Source: Neorhizobium sp. SHOUNA12A (lineage in GTDB: Bacteria; Pseudomonadota; Alphaproteobacteria; Rhizobiales; Rhizobiaceae). From it: a stretch of 64,000 nt of DNA. The stretch is from NCBI RefSeq assembly GCF_023006505.1, contig NZ_JALBGV010000026.1:1-64000 (forward strand), written 5' to 3'. Shown here piece by piece: positions 26,437-34,916 of this stretch. Position 1 is the stretch's first letter. Each line of letters begins with the position of its first letter. The notes beneath the pieces were generated by a model that had not been told where the DNA came from, did not search any database, and saw only the letters and a list, made by a program, of their open reading frames with translations. A program made the position numbers and the translations under genes.

Positions 26437-27471
26437 ATGAAGATTCTCTATGTGGCATCCCAGGCGCCGGAGGCGGAGTCACTCGCTGTTGCCGGCGAGA
26501 TCATGGACCTGCAGCAGAGCCTGTCAGAATCCTCCAGTGACGTCCTCAAGACCGTTTTCCTCCCGGATATCACGATTGAGGAGCTTCCGATCGCGCTCTC
26601 GAAGCACAAGCCAGATATTCTTCACATTGCCGTCCACGGCTCCACGGCCGGATTGTGGTTTGCCAAGGAGGCCTTCAATGGCGGATCGCGCGAACTCGTC
26701 AAACTTTCCGGCGAGGCGCTGGCAACCTTCCTTGAGCCGGATAGTCCTCCGAGGCTCATCTTCCTCAATGCCTGTGAGAGTTCCAATGTCGCGAAAGCGC
26801 TTGCTGAGCGGGGGTTCCTCGCGATCGGGACCACAGCCCCGATCACCAATCAGGCGGCAATTGCGGCGACGCGGCTGCTCTATGACCGAATCTTGAACGG
26901 GCGCCATATCTCCGAAGCCTTCCATGCTATGGACGGCCTTGTTTCATGTCTCCAGACGCAGAAAATCAAGCTTAACCTGGCTGTGCCGAAGAACGACACG
27001 GCAGACAGGCCACTTTTTCGAAGGCCAACGTTGGTTGCGCGCCTTGCCGACAAGATCAAGATCAAGGATGGACGCGCGCTTCCCTGCTACATCGGCTTGG
27101 CCGGTGTGCCCCCGGATACGATCCAGGTCGTCTTTTTCACGAACGACAACAGCTTCCTCCTGACAGATAGGGAAAACAGTCTGGAAGAGCAGCTCAGCGA
27201 AATAATCCAGGATACGCCGCGGGGAGGGGAGATCTGGACGGAGACAACCTGGATGCCCATCGGCAATTTTCGCTTGGCAGCTTGTGGCATCACAGCCGAC
27301 GGTCGGACATTCTCGACGAGCGGGATGTTGGTGGATAGCCTCTGTGACTATTTGAGAATGAAACCGGCGTCGCCAGCTTACAAGAATGCCTTGGAACGCG
27401 CCCGCATTATCCTCCTTAAGAACGAGAATGATGCCGATCTTTCCGGCTACAAAGGTTTGAAAGAAGACTAA
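26437..27471 (+). CDS. CHAT-domain protein with C-terminal extension
   Basis: This is a 344-residue protein. The N-terminal CHAT domain shows His67 in ILHIAVHGS and Cys113 in IFLNACESS, and begins with a Rossmann-like strand (KILYVASQAP). Residues about 200-344 form an unidentified mixed alpha/beta domain (IKDGRALPCYIGLAGVPPD and following). The start at 26437 has a GAGAGG-type ribosome site; the 13 residues before it are not conserved-looking. It is divergent from the S8 protease. Both catalytic residues are present, so it should be an active cysteine protease. An IS5-type fragment begins right after the stop. Confidence 0.8.
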   Translation: MKILYVASQAPEAESLAVAGEIMDLQQSLSESSSDVLKTVFLPDITIEELPIALSKHKPDILHIAVHGSTAGLWFAKEAFNGGSRELVKLSGEALATFLEPDSPPRLIFLNACESSNVAKALAERGFLAIGTTAPITNQAAIAATRLLYDRILNGRHISEAFHAMDGLVSCLQTQKIKLNLAVPKNDTADRPLFRRPTLVARLADKIKIKDGRALPCYIGLAGVPPDTIQVVFFTNDNSFLLTDRENSLEEQLSEIIQDTPRGGEIWTETTWMPIGNFRLAACGITADGRTFSTSGMLVDSLCDYLRMKPASPAYKNALERARIILLKNENDADLSGYKGLKED

Positions 27472-27473
27472 GC

Positions 27474-27644
27474 CGAAAGGTCGTCATCCCGCACGATCCG
27501 GCGCTCTACAAAAAGCGCCACAAGATCGAAAACATGTTCGGCAGGCTCAAGGACTGGCGCAGAATTCACACCCGATACGATCGCTGCGCTCACACCTTCT
27601 TTTCAACCATATGCATCGCAGCAGTCGTCATCTTCTGGCTTTGA
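27474..27644 (+). pseudogene. IS5-family (IS427-group) transposase C-terminal fragment
   Basis: The reading frame gives VVIPHDPALYKKRHKIENMF, then GRLKDWRRIHTRYDRCAHTF, and ends FWL-stop at 27644, the C-terminal end of an IS5/IS427-type transposase. The rest of the element is absent. It starts within a few bases of the CHAT stop codon, so the deletion or insertion junction is very near that gene's 3' end. Confidence 0.8.
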
Positions 27645-27649
27645 TTTAA

Positions 27650-27880
27650 CGAGTCCTAGATATGTGAGGTGCTCGAGGAACGCGGCTCGGTCACCTGCGC
27701 TCAGTGCATCGAACCGGAGCTGGATACGGATTTCTGCCCTGGCTCCGCTTCCATCTGCCGGCTGATGAAAATCGGCCTCCCCGACGCGAAAAATACTCTT
27801 GCCCGCGTGTCCCAAGGACTAGCCGCATGGCATCAATAATCGCGGTTTTAGATCGTCCAAGACACAAAAGCTCGAACGGT
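27650..27880 (-). pseudogene. OLD-family ATP-dependent endonuclease fragment, frameshifted
   Basis: The minus strand reads SKTAIIDAMRLVLGTRGQEY, the segment after the Walker A of OLD-family nucleases. One base too many in a T run (AAAAA on + at 27789-27793) then breaks the frame, and it continues as RVGEADFHQPADGSGARAEI and DALSAGDRAAFLEHLTYLG. The ATP loop itself is degraded and the rest of the gene is gone. OLD nucleases are common in anti-phage systems such as Gabija, so this is another defence gene in decay. Confidence 0.65.
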
Positions 27881-28114
27881 CGGGGGTATCGCACCTTGCC
27901 TCGACTGGGTGGGCAAGAGGGAGTTTACTGTCATCTCTAGGCTCAGATGGGGTATTCGGCTTGAGCCCATCTTCGAGGATTTTGGACGGGAGGTGCTTCC
28001 ATCATAGCTAGTGAGGCTGAGATCGTTGACGACCCAACCGTCACTGTTGTAGTGGCAGCGCACGATACAACCTACCGATCTAGTAACGCATAAGTTGGGG
28101 GTGGCTGAAACATA

Positions 28115-29287
28115 ATGAAGCGCAGATATGCGATTTTGGAAGTCCCGAAGAGCTATCGTTCGTCGTCTGGATGGGCAAGGCCGGAGAAGCAGTGGGGTAT
28201 CTCCGACCTCAATATTCATGAGGCTGAACTGTCGTCCAGCGAACTTCGCGATATCGATCGGGATCCGAACGTAAAAGATTACGGGTTGATCATGCCTGTC
28301 CGCATGATTCGACCGACTGCCCGCTCAATCGAAAGGGGATCAGAGGCAAGTGAATCCTGGGGGATTGCGGCGGTAGGGGCAAGTGAATCCCCATTAGACG
28401 GATCTGGAGTAAACGTTGCCGTTCTCGACACTGGCATTGATCGTAGCCACCCGGCTTTCAACGATGTTCAAATCGTTGAAGAAGATTTCAGTGGAACCGG
28501 CAATGGAGATGCCGACGGTCACGGCACACATTGTGCTGGGACGATCTTTGGCAGGGACGTTGACGGGGTCCGGATCGGCATCGCGCGCAACGTCAACAAG
28601 GCTCTGATTGGCAAGATTTTCAGTGACAATGGTGAGAGCGACAGCCTCGCTATCTTCAAATCAATGCGATGGGCCACGGATCATGGCGCGCACATTATTT
28701 CCATGTCGATTGGTTTTGATTTTCCAGGCCTTGTCGCCAAACTGGTCGAGGACGACTACCCTATCAAGCTGGCAACATCGATCGCTCTTGAGCATTTCAA
28801 GGACAGTCTTCGCATGTTTGATACCATTATGGGATCGATTGAGGCAACTGGACCGTCCGCGCGTGGTCCTCTCGTGATTGCGGCGGCTGGGAATGACAGC
28901 ATGAGGGATCAGGATCCACGCTTTCGCTTGTCGGCATCGCTACCGTCATCGGCGAGCGGAGTAATCTCGGTGGCAGCACTTCGCAAAGCTGCTGGGGGGC
29001 TAGAGATCGCAGAGTTCTCAAATGGACGGGCTGTAATATGTGCCCCCGGAGGCGATATTCTTTCTGCTGCTCGAGATGGTGGTTTGGCGACGATGAGCGG
29101 TACGAGCATGGCTTGCCCACACGTCGCCGGCGTTGCCTCGCTTTGGTGGCAGAAAGTCGGGTCGTCCCATATCAGGGCAAACCGTGAATCGATTAAGGCG
29201 CGATTGTTGACGTCAGCAGAGATCGGCCTGTTGGCGGCTTTCGACACCGAAGATTCCGAGGTCGGCCTTGTAAAGTCACCAGCGTAG
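28115..29287 (+). CDS. Intracellular subtilisin-like protease (S8), second copy
   Basis: This is a 390-residue paralogue of the S8 protease at 25111-26352. The triad is Asp105 (VLDTGIDRSHPAF), His136 (DGHGTHCAG) and Ser331 (SGTSMACPHVAG), with Asn260 in AAAGNDS. The N-terminal about 85 residues form a propeptide-like domain (DYGLIMPVRMIRP). The same insertion after GFDFP is present. No signal peptide, so it acts in the cytoplasm. A Nudix gene, a kinase and a CHAT gene follow on the same strand at 88 bases and less. It is probably the protease of a four-gene unit. Confidence 0.85.
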   Translation: MKRRYAILEVPKSYRSSSGWARPEKQWGISDLNIHEAELSSSELRDIDRDPNVKDYGLIMPVRMIRPTARSIERGSEASESWGIAAVGASESPLDGSGVNVAVLDTGIDRSHPAFNDVQIVEEDFSGTGNGDADGHGTHCAGTIFGRDVDGVRIGIARNVNKALIGKIFSDNGESDSLAIFKSMRWATDHGAHIISMSIGFDFPGLVAKLVEDDYPIKLATSIALEHFKDSLRMFDTIMGSIEATGPSARGPLVIAAAGNDSMRDQDPRFRLSASLPSSASGVISVAALRKAAGGLEIAEFSNGRAVICAPGGDILSAARDGGLATMSGTSMACPHVAGVASLWWQKVGSSHIRANRESIKARLLTSAEIGLLAAFDTEDSEVGLVKSPA

Positions 29288-29364
29288 GTTGATTGCCGAG
29301 AGGACTTAGCGTAACTTGATTGGGGATACACGGCGTCCTCAGTGGTTTGCTTTGTCTTTTTCGG

Positions 29365-29370
29365 TATAAT
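29365..29370 (+). promoter_or_regulatory. Consensus -10 box directly before the Nudix gene
   Basis: A perfect TATAAT lies 5 bases before the ATG at 29376. If used, transcription would begin at or next to the start codon and give a leaderless message. No good -35 hexamer is seen at 17 bases (GTGGTT). This suggests the Nudix-kinase-CHAT genes can be expressed apart from the S8 gene. Confidence 0.4.
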
Positions 29371-29375
29371 GACGC

Positions 29376-29996
29376 ATGATCTCGCACAAAGTCCAAGCAC
29401 AGCAGACATCATTTCGCGCAGCTGGATGCTTTTGTGTCCTGGGCGACGAGGTGCTTGTCATGCAGAGGCAGAAGCGAAAGCCTTTCGCGTTGCATTGGGC
29501 AATCCCCACGGGAAAAATCGAACCGCAAGAAACCCCTGCGGAGTGCATGGCCAGAGAACTCGACGAAGAGATCGGGCTGAAGGTCAGCGCAGATCAACTT
29601 ATCCATCTAAGCAACTTCATAGTGACCACGGATACGACCACCTTTGAATACATATCGTTCGTATTGTATCTGGATAGAAAGCCTGATTTGATCAAGAAGC
29701 CCGATGAAGTTCGGCATTTGGAATGGGTTGCCAAGACGCGCATATTGAAGCGCCGGGTCGTCCCCTATTTTTACAACACTGTTGGAGACCTCCTCGAGTG
29801 GGATCAGCATCGTGATCTCCAAACACGGTTGTTTCCAGAGAATGAGAAGCGCCGTGCGAAGTACCGACGACTTGGAAGACGAAGTGAAGAACGAGTATGC
29901 GGGTCGGCTGGTCGAAGAGTCGACGCAAGGGACTTACGGGCTGGTTCTGGGCGGGACCTCTTCGGGGAAGTCAACAGCGATCACGTCGCTGATTGA
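29376..29996 (+). CDS. Nudix hydrolase
   Basis: This is a 206-residue protein with a perfect Nudix box at residues 46-68 (GKIEPQETPAECMARELDEE then IGL), where the Glu residues bind Mg2+. It should hydrolyse a nucleoside diphosphate linked to another group, such as an oxidised NTP, a dNTP or a nucleotide sugar. Only the first about 155 residues look like the domain. The basic tail (ENEKRRAKYRRLGRRSEERV onward) lies in the 155-base overlap with the next gene and reads like out-of-frame sequence, so the original stop may have been lost by a frameshift. Its position between an S8 protease and a kinase/CHAT pair is unusual. Confidence 0.8.
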   Translation: MISHKVQAQQTSFRAAGCFCVLGDEVLVMQRQKRKPFALHWAIPTGKIEPQETPAECMARELDEEIGLKVSADQLIHLSNFIVTTDTTTFEYISFVLYLDRKPDLIKKPDEVRHLEWVAKTRILKRRVVPYFYNTVGDLLEWDQHRDLQTRLFPENEKRRAKYRRLGRRSEERVCGSAGRRVDARDLRAGSGRDLFGEVNSDHVAD

Positions 29997-30537
29997 AAGG
30001 CACCCGGGCCTGACCAGGGCGTACGACGGAGCCCTTCTTCAGCTACCTCGGTTCCAGCGCTACTTCGAGCGGTTGTTCAAGGCAGGCGATTCAAGAGCCT
30101 ATTTGCCATTTGAGATTGAAGCTCTTCTTATCCGGCACTTGCAGAATGAGAAGCTCGGTGAGGCCACTATCGCCGACCAAGGCATTCATTCCATATGGGC
30201 GTATGCACGGGCTGTCCGAGAGGGCGGCGAAATGGATGATGATTCGTATCAAACGATGTTTGCGCTTTATCTTTTTTTACGTCGTCAGATGCATCTCCCG
30301 AAATTCGTACTTCACTTTAGATGTGATACCGCCGTTGCGCGCAAGCGTCTTGAGCTGCGGGGCCGAGCACATGAGAAATCGTATTCGCGAGATTTCCTAG
30401 ATCGGCTTGACCAGGCATACTCGGTCGTCTGTCGCGATTTCCCGGCAGATATATCTGTAATGACGATCGATACCACACATGCGACGCCTACCGAGGTCGC
30501 CGATCGTTTGGAGAAGATCGCTCTTTCGCAGCTGTGA
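29842..30537 (+). CDS. P-loop nucleotide kinase-like protein (dNMP/deoxynucleoside kinase type)
   Basis: This is a 231-residue P-loop protein: Walker A GGTSSGKST (37-45), a helical mid-section with HFRCDTAVARKRLELRGRAH, which resembles the Arg-rich lid of thymidylate or deoxynucleoside kinases, and TIDTTHATPTEVADRL at the end. The ATG at 29842, after CAGAGA, is preferred to the start at 29782. It overlaps the Nudix frame by 155 bases. Pairing a Nudix enzyme with a nucleotide kinase suggests control of a nucleotide pool or signal. The CHAT gene follows 30 bases later. Confidence 0.65.
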   Translation: MRSAVRSTDDLEDEVKNEYAGRLVEESTQGTYGLVLGGTSSGKSTAITSLIERHPGLTRAYDGALLQLPRFQRYFERLFKAGDSRAYLPFEIEALLIRHLQNEKLGEATIADQGIHSIWAYARAVREGGEMDDDSYQTMFALYLFLRRQMHLPKFVLHFRCDTAVARKRLELRGRAHEKSYSRDFLDRLDQAYSVVCRDFPADISVMTIDTTHATPTEVADRLEKIALSQL

Positions 30538-30567
30538 TCAATTTCTAGATCAGGTGGAATAGGACGC

Positions 30568-32322
30568 ATGCGTATCGACGTGCACGCTTCTAATAGGCCT
30601 GGCCTGTTTTTTACCGGGGGTAATCTTCCCACCCAGCTCGCTTACGATCTCACACCCACGCAGGTGACTGACAGCTTTGTGGTCTCGCTCTTGCGATCGC
30701 CACGGCTGCTCCTGGCTGGTTCCTTCTACTTTGAGTCGGCTTCAACGCGGCGGCTTGTGTCTGAGTTTCCACGAATATGGCACATGGATGCGGGATATTG
30801 CGTGTTTTTTCATAGCGCTAATTACCCCTCATTTTCCGACCATGGCAGCGGCAAAATATCGAAGAGCCCCTCAAGCTTCAGCCCCTACGCCAACGCGACG
30901 GTCGTGACGCAGCACGGACGGGTTCTTGATGGACTGGGAATTGCCGCCATCCGCGATGACATTGATATTAGTCTTAGTATCACGGAAGCTTGGAAAACCT
31001 CCTGCCTATCTGATGATCCGGATAGCATAAAGAGCCATCTTGATGCTGCATGCGGACCTCGGGCAAGGAATGCGATCACTGCATGCGCCGCATTAGCTGA
31101 TGATCGCAAATTTGACTTTATCTGGCAGTCGATTGAGCCGACGATTATCGCCAATCCCGACCTCGCTGCCTCCCAGTCATGGTTGCGACGGAAGCTGGCG
31201 GATCTTTACACTACGATCATGTCGCTAACGCTCGGGGCAGTCGAAAGTTCACCCTCGTTGGCCGTCGATTCAAAGATGGTTTCACCGCGCAGTATAGCAA
31301 ACCTTGGCGTGTTTGCGGAGGTTTTACGGGCTTGTTCGATTGAGCCGGGACAGTTGCGTGACGAGGGTATGCTTTTGCGAACCATGCAGCTCGAAGAGCT
31401 GAAACTCTTGCAACGCGTAGATGATCTGATCGTCGAATGCGCGGTTGAGGCAAATATCTTGGCTTCCGATTATTGGAGCGCCATCAAGATCACAGAACAA
31501 CGCGGCACCGAAGGCGGATTGCGGCACTCGCAACTCAGACCAATCCTGAAGACGGCTCTTGCCGGCTTCGGAGTGACGGCGGCTGACGGTTTTATCAAAT
31601 CGGTTCTGGCTCTCGAGAAGGTCTACGATGGAAAGTTACTTCATTCACTACGGCGAAGTTTCGAGGCGCTATTAATTGGACACCCAACAACTAAGCTCCC
31701 GTCATCGGGTACTCTCGGTCGTGCACACAAGGATAAGCTGGTTTTCGCATCAGCGTCTCCGCCGATCCGAAATACCCCCATGCTGCCGCTCGATGATGAA
31801 CAGCGCAGCATAGCTGAAGCCGTAAGAACACTGCGAGATTTGAGCAAACTTGACCTTGTTTCACTTCCTGCAGCTCGCTTCGACGATCTGAAGAAGGCAC
31901 TTATCGAACATCGCCCTCGCTTCCTCCATATTTCTGCCCACGGTTCGAGCATGGGATCCCTGATGCTGTCCGGCCAGGGCAGGGGCGTGGAACTTTCGGC
32001 ACCAAATTTGGCAAAATTGCTGAGAGCGACATGTCTTCCGGAATGTCTTTTTCTAAACGCTTGCTACTCTGCGGCGGCAATCTCGAGCTTAGGAGAAGAC
32101 ATCAAGTACGCCATTTTGATGAGCGACCGGATTGATGATGAAGCGGCGCGCACGTTCTCCTCGAAATTCTACGAAACGGTTTCGGTGGGACTTGATCCAC
32201 AACAAGCCTTTGAATTGGCGCTGTTAAGTTGCCAGGTTGAACAACCAGCGGGTCCTCATGACATTCCGCAGCTCTTTGTCCAAGGCGTATTGGTGTCGCC
32301 CGAGACTGAATTTACGCCGTGA
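30568..32322 (+). CDS. CHAT-domain protein with large helical N-terminal region
   Basis: This is a 584-residue protein. The C-terminal CHAT domain (about 390-584) has His458 in FLHISAHGSS and Cys499 in FLNACYSA. Residues about 150-390 are mostly helical, with no identified domain. Residues 1-130 are beta-rich. It is the last gene of the S8-Nudix-kinase-CHAT series, 30 bases after the kinase, so likely co-transcribed. The CHAT core is related in motif to that of the 26437 gene. A sensor/protease that acts on the neighbouring subtilase is plausible but unproven. Confidence 0.8.
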   Translation: MRIDVHASNRPGLFFTGGNLPTQLAYDLTPTQVTDSFVVSLLRSPRLLLAGSFYFESASTRRLVSEFPRIWHMDAGYCVFFHSANYPSFSDHGSGKISKSPSSFSPYANATVVTQHGRVLDGLGIAAIRDDIDISLSITEAWKTSCLSDDPDSIKSHLDAACGPRARNAITACAALADDRKFDFIWQSIEPTIIANPDLAASQSWLRRKLADLYTTIMSLTLGAVESSPSLAVDSKMVSPRSIANLGVFAEVLRACSIEPGQLRDEGMLLRTMQLEELKLLQRVDDLIVECAVEANILASDYWSAIKITEQRGTEGGLRHSQLRPILKTALAGFGVTAADGFIKSVLALEKVYDGKLLHSLRRSFEALLIGHPTTKLPSSGTLGRAHKDKLVFASASPPIRNTPMLPLDDEQRSIAEAVRTLRDLSKLDLVSLPAARFDDLKKALIEHRPRFLHISAHGSSMGSLMLSGQGRGVELSAPNLAKLLRATCLPECLFLNACYSAAAISSLGEDIKYAILMSDRIDDEAARTFSSKFYETVSVGLDPQQAFELALLSCQVEQPAGPHDIPQLFVQGVLVSPETEFTP

Positions 32323-32337
32323 GGTTCGGTCTATAGG

Positions 32338-32909
32338 TCACGCCACATTCGGCAGCATCGATCTCGTCGGTCGTGAGGCCGGAGTTTGGTGAGATAGAAG
32401 TTTAAGCACGTAGAGGGTCTTGAGTTGAGCGGCGCTTCGATAGCCGGACGACATCGCATTGCCTCCAAATCGCGTCCCCATAAGCGAAACAACAAAGTGC
32501 TGCAAATTCCGGGGCCTCATCGCCAAGCGCCTCAAGCTCGGCTTGCAGAGCCGGGATTGCCGCTCCAGGGTCGCAAGCAACCCATAGCGCATACCAGCGG
32601 GGACGATTGCCAGCTTTCAAACGCCTCCGCGGTGCCGATTTCAAAGGCTGTATCGAAGGTGCTGTCGAGCTTCTCGATCCGGATGAAGAAAGCCTTCTTG
32701 CCTTTTTCAGCAAGCTTGCGCGCCTGATCGCGAGCTTCAAAGGTTTTTCCGGCACCAGGCTCTGCCAGAATGAGGACGCGGTAGAGGTTCTCGAAAGCAC
32801 GCCAATGCTGGGCAGTGCCGCCGGCGACCGGGCTGAGAAACTCCCAATCCCCGCGCTGTGGTGCTGCGGGAAAGAACCGCCTGACGAGGATGACTGTCTG
32901 ATCCTTCAT
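32338..32909 (-). pseudogene. STAND/NACHT-like NTPase remnant
   Basis: The ATG at 32909 overlaps the Fic stop (ATGA) and opens a frame with Walker A RVLILAEPGAGKTFEARDQA and TAFEIGTAEAFESW, as in NACHT-type NTPases. The frame then breaks. Further pieces in other frames (YALWVACDPGAAIPALQAEL, then SAAQLKTLYVLKLL) look like C-terminal parts of the same large protein. So most of the gene has been lost by deletion. It was once translationally coupled to the Fic gene, and such NTPases are frequent anti-phage sensors. Confidence 0.55.
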
Positions 32910-34093
32910 TTGCCTGACCCCGCATTGGCTGGATAGAGGTTTGGAAACCACCGCTCGGCCGTGTCCGCCGAGAAGGCGAGGCGAAGCGGCGCCCTATGCG
33001 AGGTCGCGGAAAGCATTCCGCGCTCGACGAGCGCCGATGTGACGTTACGCGCCGCCCTCTCCTCGTAGCCGGTTATCATTTGAATTTTCGAGCGCTCCAC
33101 CTCGCCAGCCAGAACAGCCTCGCGAAGGACCTGGAAACAGCCACGGGGGAGCTTCTTGGCGCGGATTTCTTCCTCGATGTGGATTTCGATGCGCATGAGC
33201 AGCTTGTCGGTCTCGATTAGGCCGCTCATAAACCGGATCTGGTCGATCGCCTGATCAAGGAAGAAGTCACAGAAGGCGACCAGCCCCCAATGGGTGAGAT
33301 TGCCCCTCCCGTCGCGATCGCCGGCACGCGGACCGTCGGCAGCCATGAGAAGCGCCTTATATTTCGTTTCCTGTCGCGCGAGACCGCGGGCAACCGACCA
33401 GAGACTCGTCCCAACGCCAAGGCGCTTCAAGAGCGCGTGGGACATCAAACGCGCTACACGGCCGTTGCCATCGAGGAAAGGATGGATCCAGAGAAACCGA
33501 TGATGGACGGCACCCACAGATTGGAGCTGCTGCGACCGGGTTAATGGTGGATGTTGATATGCCTTATCGAACCGGACCATGAAACGCGGCAAATCTATTG
33601 GTTCGGGCGGCAGATGGCGTCCAACTTGGACGTCCCGGTTTCGCCACTCTCCAGGAATGATTGGCACACGTTCTCCAGTCGTGCGATTGGAAACCCATAG
33701 CATCTCCGGGGGAAGGCGCGAGCAGAACTCCTCATGGAGCCAAGATGCATAGGCGGCGGAAGCCGGCCATACGTCTGGATCGTCGCCGATATCGATCAAT
33801 TTCTGGACATGGATATGGGCGACCGCTTCCTGCTGAAGCTCTCGCCGCTCAGGCTCCTCCGAGAAATCGTTCGCGAGTGCTCGATCGATGTCGCGTGGGT
33901 GCGTGTCGTGCCCTTCAATAAGATTCGAATAATAACAGTTCATGGAACGTACGAGGTCACCAATCGAACCAGCCAAAATCGGGTGAACACGACCAGCCAG
34001 CTGATTGGCCTCGCCGACCAGCGTTAAAACTTTATCTCCAAGGGCGCCCTTGTCGTCCGAGGGCACCATCGGTTCCATAAATGCAATATCCAT
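32906..34093 (-). CDS. Fic-family protein (AMPylase type) with N-terminal inhibitory helix
   Basis: This is a 395-residue Fic protein. The active loop HPFLDGNGR (204-212) keeps all catalytic residues (His204, Asp208, Gly-Asn-Gly-Arg). SNLIEG (56-61) matches the (S/T)xxxE(G/N) inhibitory motif placed before the Fic core (class II), so the enzyme should be self-inhibited. The C-terminal about 100 residues look like a winged HTH (SKIQMITGYEERAARNVTSA). The family transfers AMP, or another NMP, from NTP to a Thr/Ser/Tyr of a target protein. It is followed by the NTPase remnant with a 4-base overlap. The target is unknown. Confidence 0.85.
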   Translation of the reverse strand: MDIAFMEPMVPSDDKGALGDKVLTLVGEANQLAGRVHPILAGSIGDLVRSMNCYYSNLIEGHDTHPRDIDRALANDFSEEPERRELQQEAVAHIHVQKLIDIGDDPDVWPASAAYASWLHEEFCSRLPPEMLWVSNRTTGERVPIIPGEWRNRDVQVGRHLPPEPIDLPRFMVRFDKAYQHPPLTRSQQLQSVGAVHHRFLWIHPFLDGNGRVARLMSHALLKRLGVGTSLWSVARGLARQETKYKALLMAADGPRAGDRDGRGNLTHWGLVAFCDFFLDQAIDQIRFMSGLIETDKLLMRIEIHIEEEIRAKKLPRGCFQVLREAVLAGEVERSKIQMITGYEERAARNVTSALVERGMLSATSHRAPLRLAFSADTAERWFPNLYPANAGSGK

Positions 34094-34174
34094 ACCGCCT
34101 TTAATGCCGGTTTCTCTGCCGCTTGTAAAGCAATCAAAATCAACACTGTACGGGTGTGACGATGAACATATTTT

Positions 34175-34230
34175 GCCGGTTCCTATGCCGGTTCCTATGC
34201 CGGTTCCTATGCCGGTTCCTATGCCGGTTC
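34175..34230 (+). repeat. 12-bp tandem repeat, 4.7 copies
   Basis: GCCGGTTCCTAT is repeated four times without change, followed by a partial GCCGGTTC. It begins 81 bases upstream of the Fic start. It would encode (PVPM)n in one frame, but no gene there is convincing. Copy-number change could affect Fic transcription. Confidence 0.85.
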
Positions 34231-34253
34231 ATTACGATATAAACGGAGTCTGA

Positions 34254-34916
34254 ATTTTTCGATACTGTCCGGGGTTACCCGGTAAAAGCCTCGACCGGTT
34301 ATGAGCCCAATAGAAACCCAAATTTCAAACTAATTTGTAAGACCGAGGCAGGTGGTTAGACGCTGTAAGCTTTGCATTTTGGTGCAATCGGCTCACGATC
34401 TCTTGACTAGGGAACATACAAATGAAGCACGGATATAAGAACTAGACGCCTGAATTCTCGTGTCTTTTTCCCGTCAGCATGTTCCGCAACAGACACCGAT
34501 TATGTCCCCGCCTTGCCCTCAGTGCGAGCGCTGACCGTTTCTCCTCCCGGAAAAGATTGACGATCCGTCGGCACTACGTGCCACTTTTTTAAGCCGAGCT
34601 TTCCAAAAGGTCGGTCAAATGTCAGGCGATTTTCGCGATTCTCCCTACAAACCTCATTGAGCTACGTGTGCGATAACTCATCAAGAAACCCTCGGCCCAA
34701 CATTGGCTTTACTTCGTTCCGACCCGTTCTTGTCGCCGTTTTGTGTACCGGTCGCTAGATTGGCGGCGGCACGGGGGGACCGGCAAGGCCTTTTGAGCCC
34801 GAGTTTCATTCGTAGCTAAAACGTCCGCTAAAGCGTTGTCATTGTATGCCATAATATCTCGACGATTTGGGCCGGCCGATGGAGTGTATCCATCAAAGCG
34901 TTGTCGAGGTACATAT
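34254..34916. other. Intergenic stretch without a gene
   Basis: No plausible coding frame is seen. Near its end AAAGCGTTGTC occurs twice (34830-34840 and 34895-34905). A weak vir-box-like site on the minus strand (34803-34814, 10 of 12 to TNCAATTGAAAY) lies about 100 bases before the next gene. Confidence 0.45.

Noticed and set aside
34175..34230. Tandem repeats as a possible CRISPR array
   Set aside because: The units are 12 bp, identical and directly adjacent without spacers.
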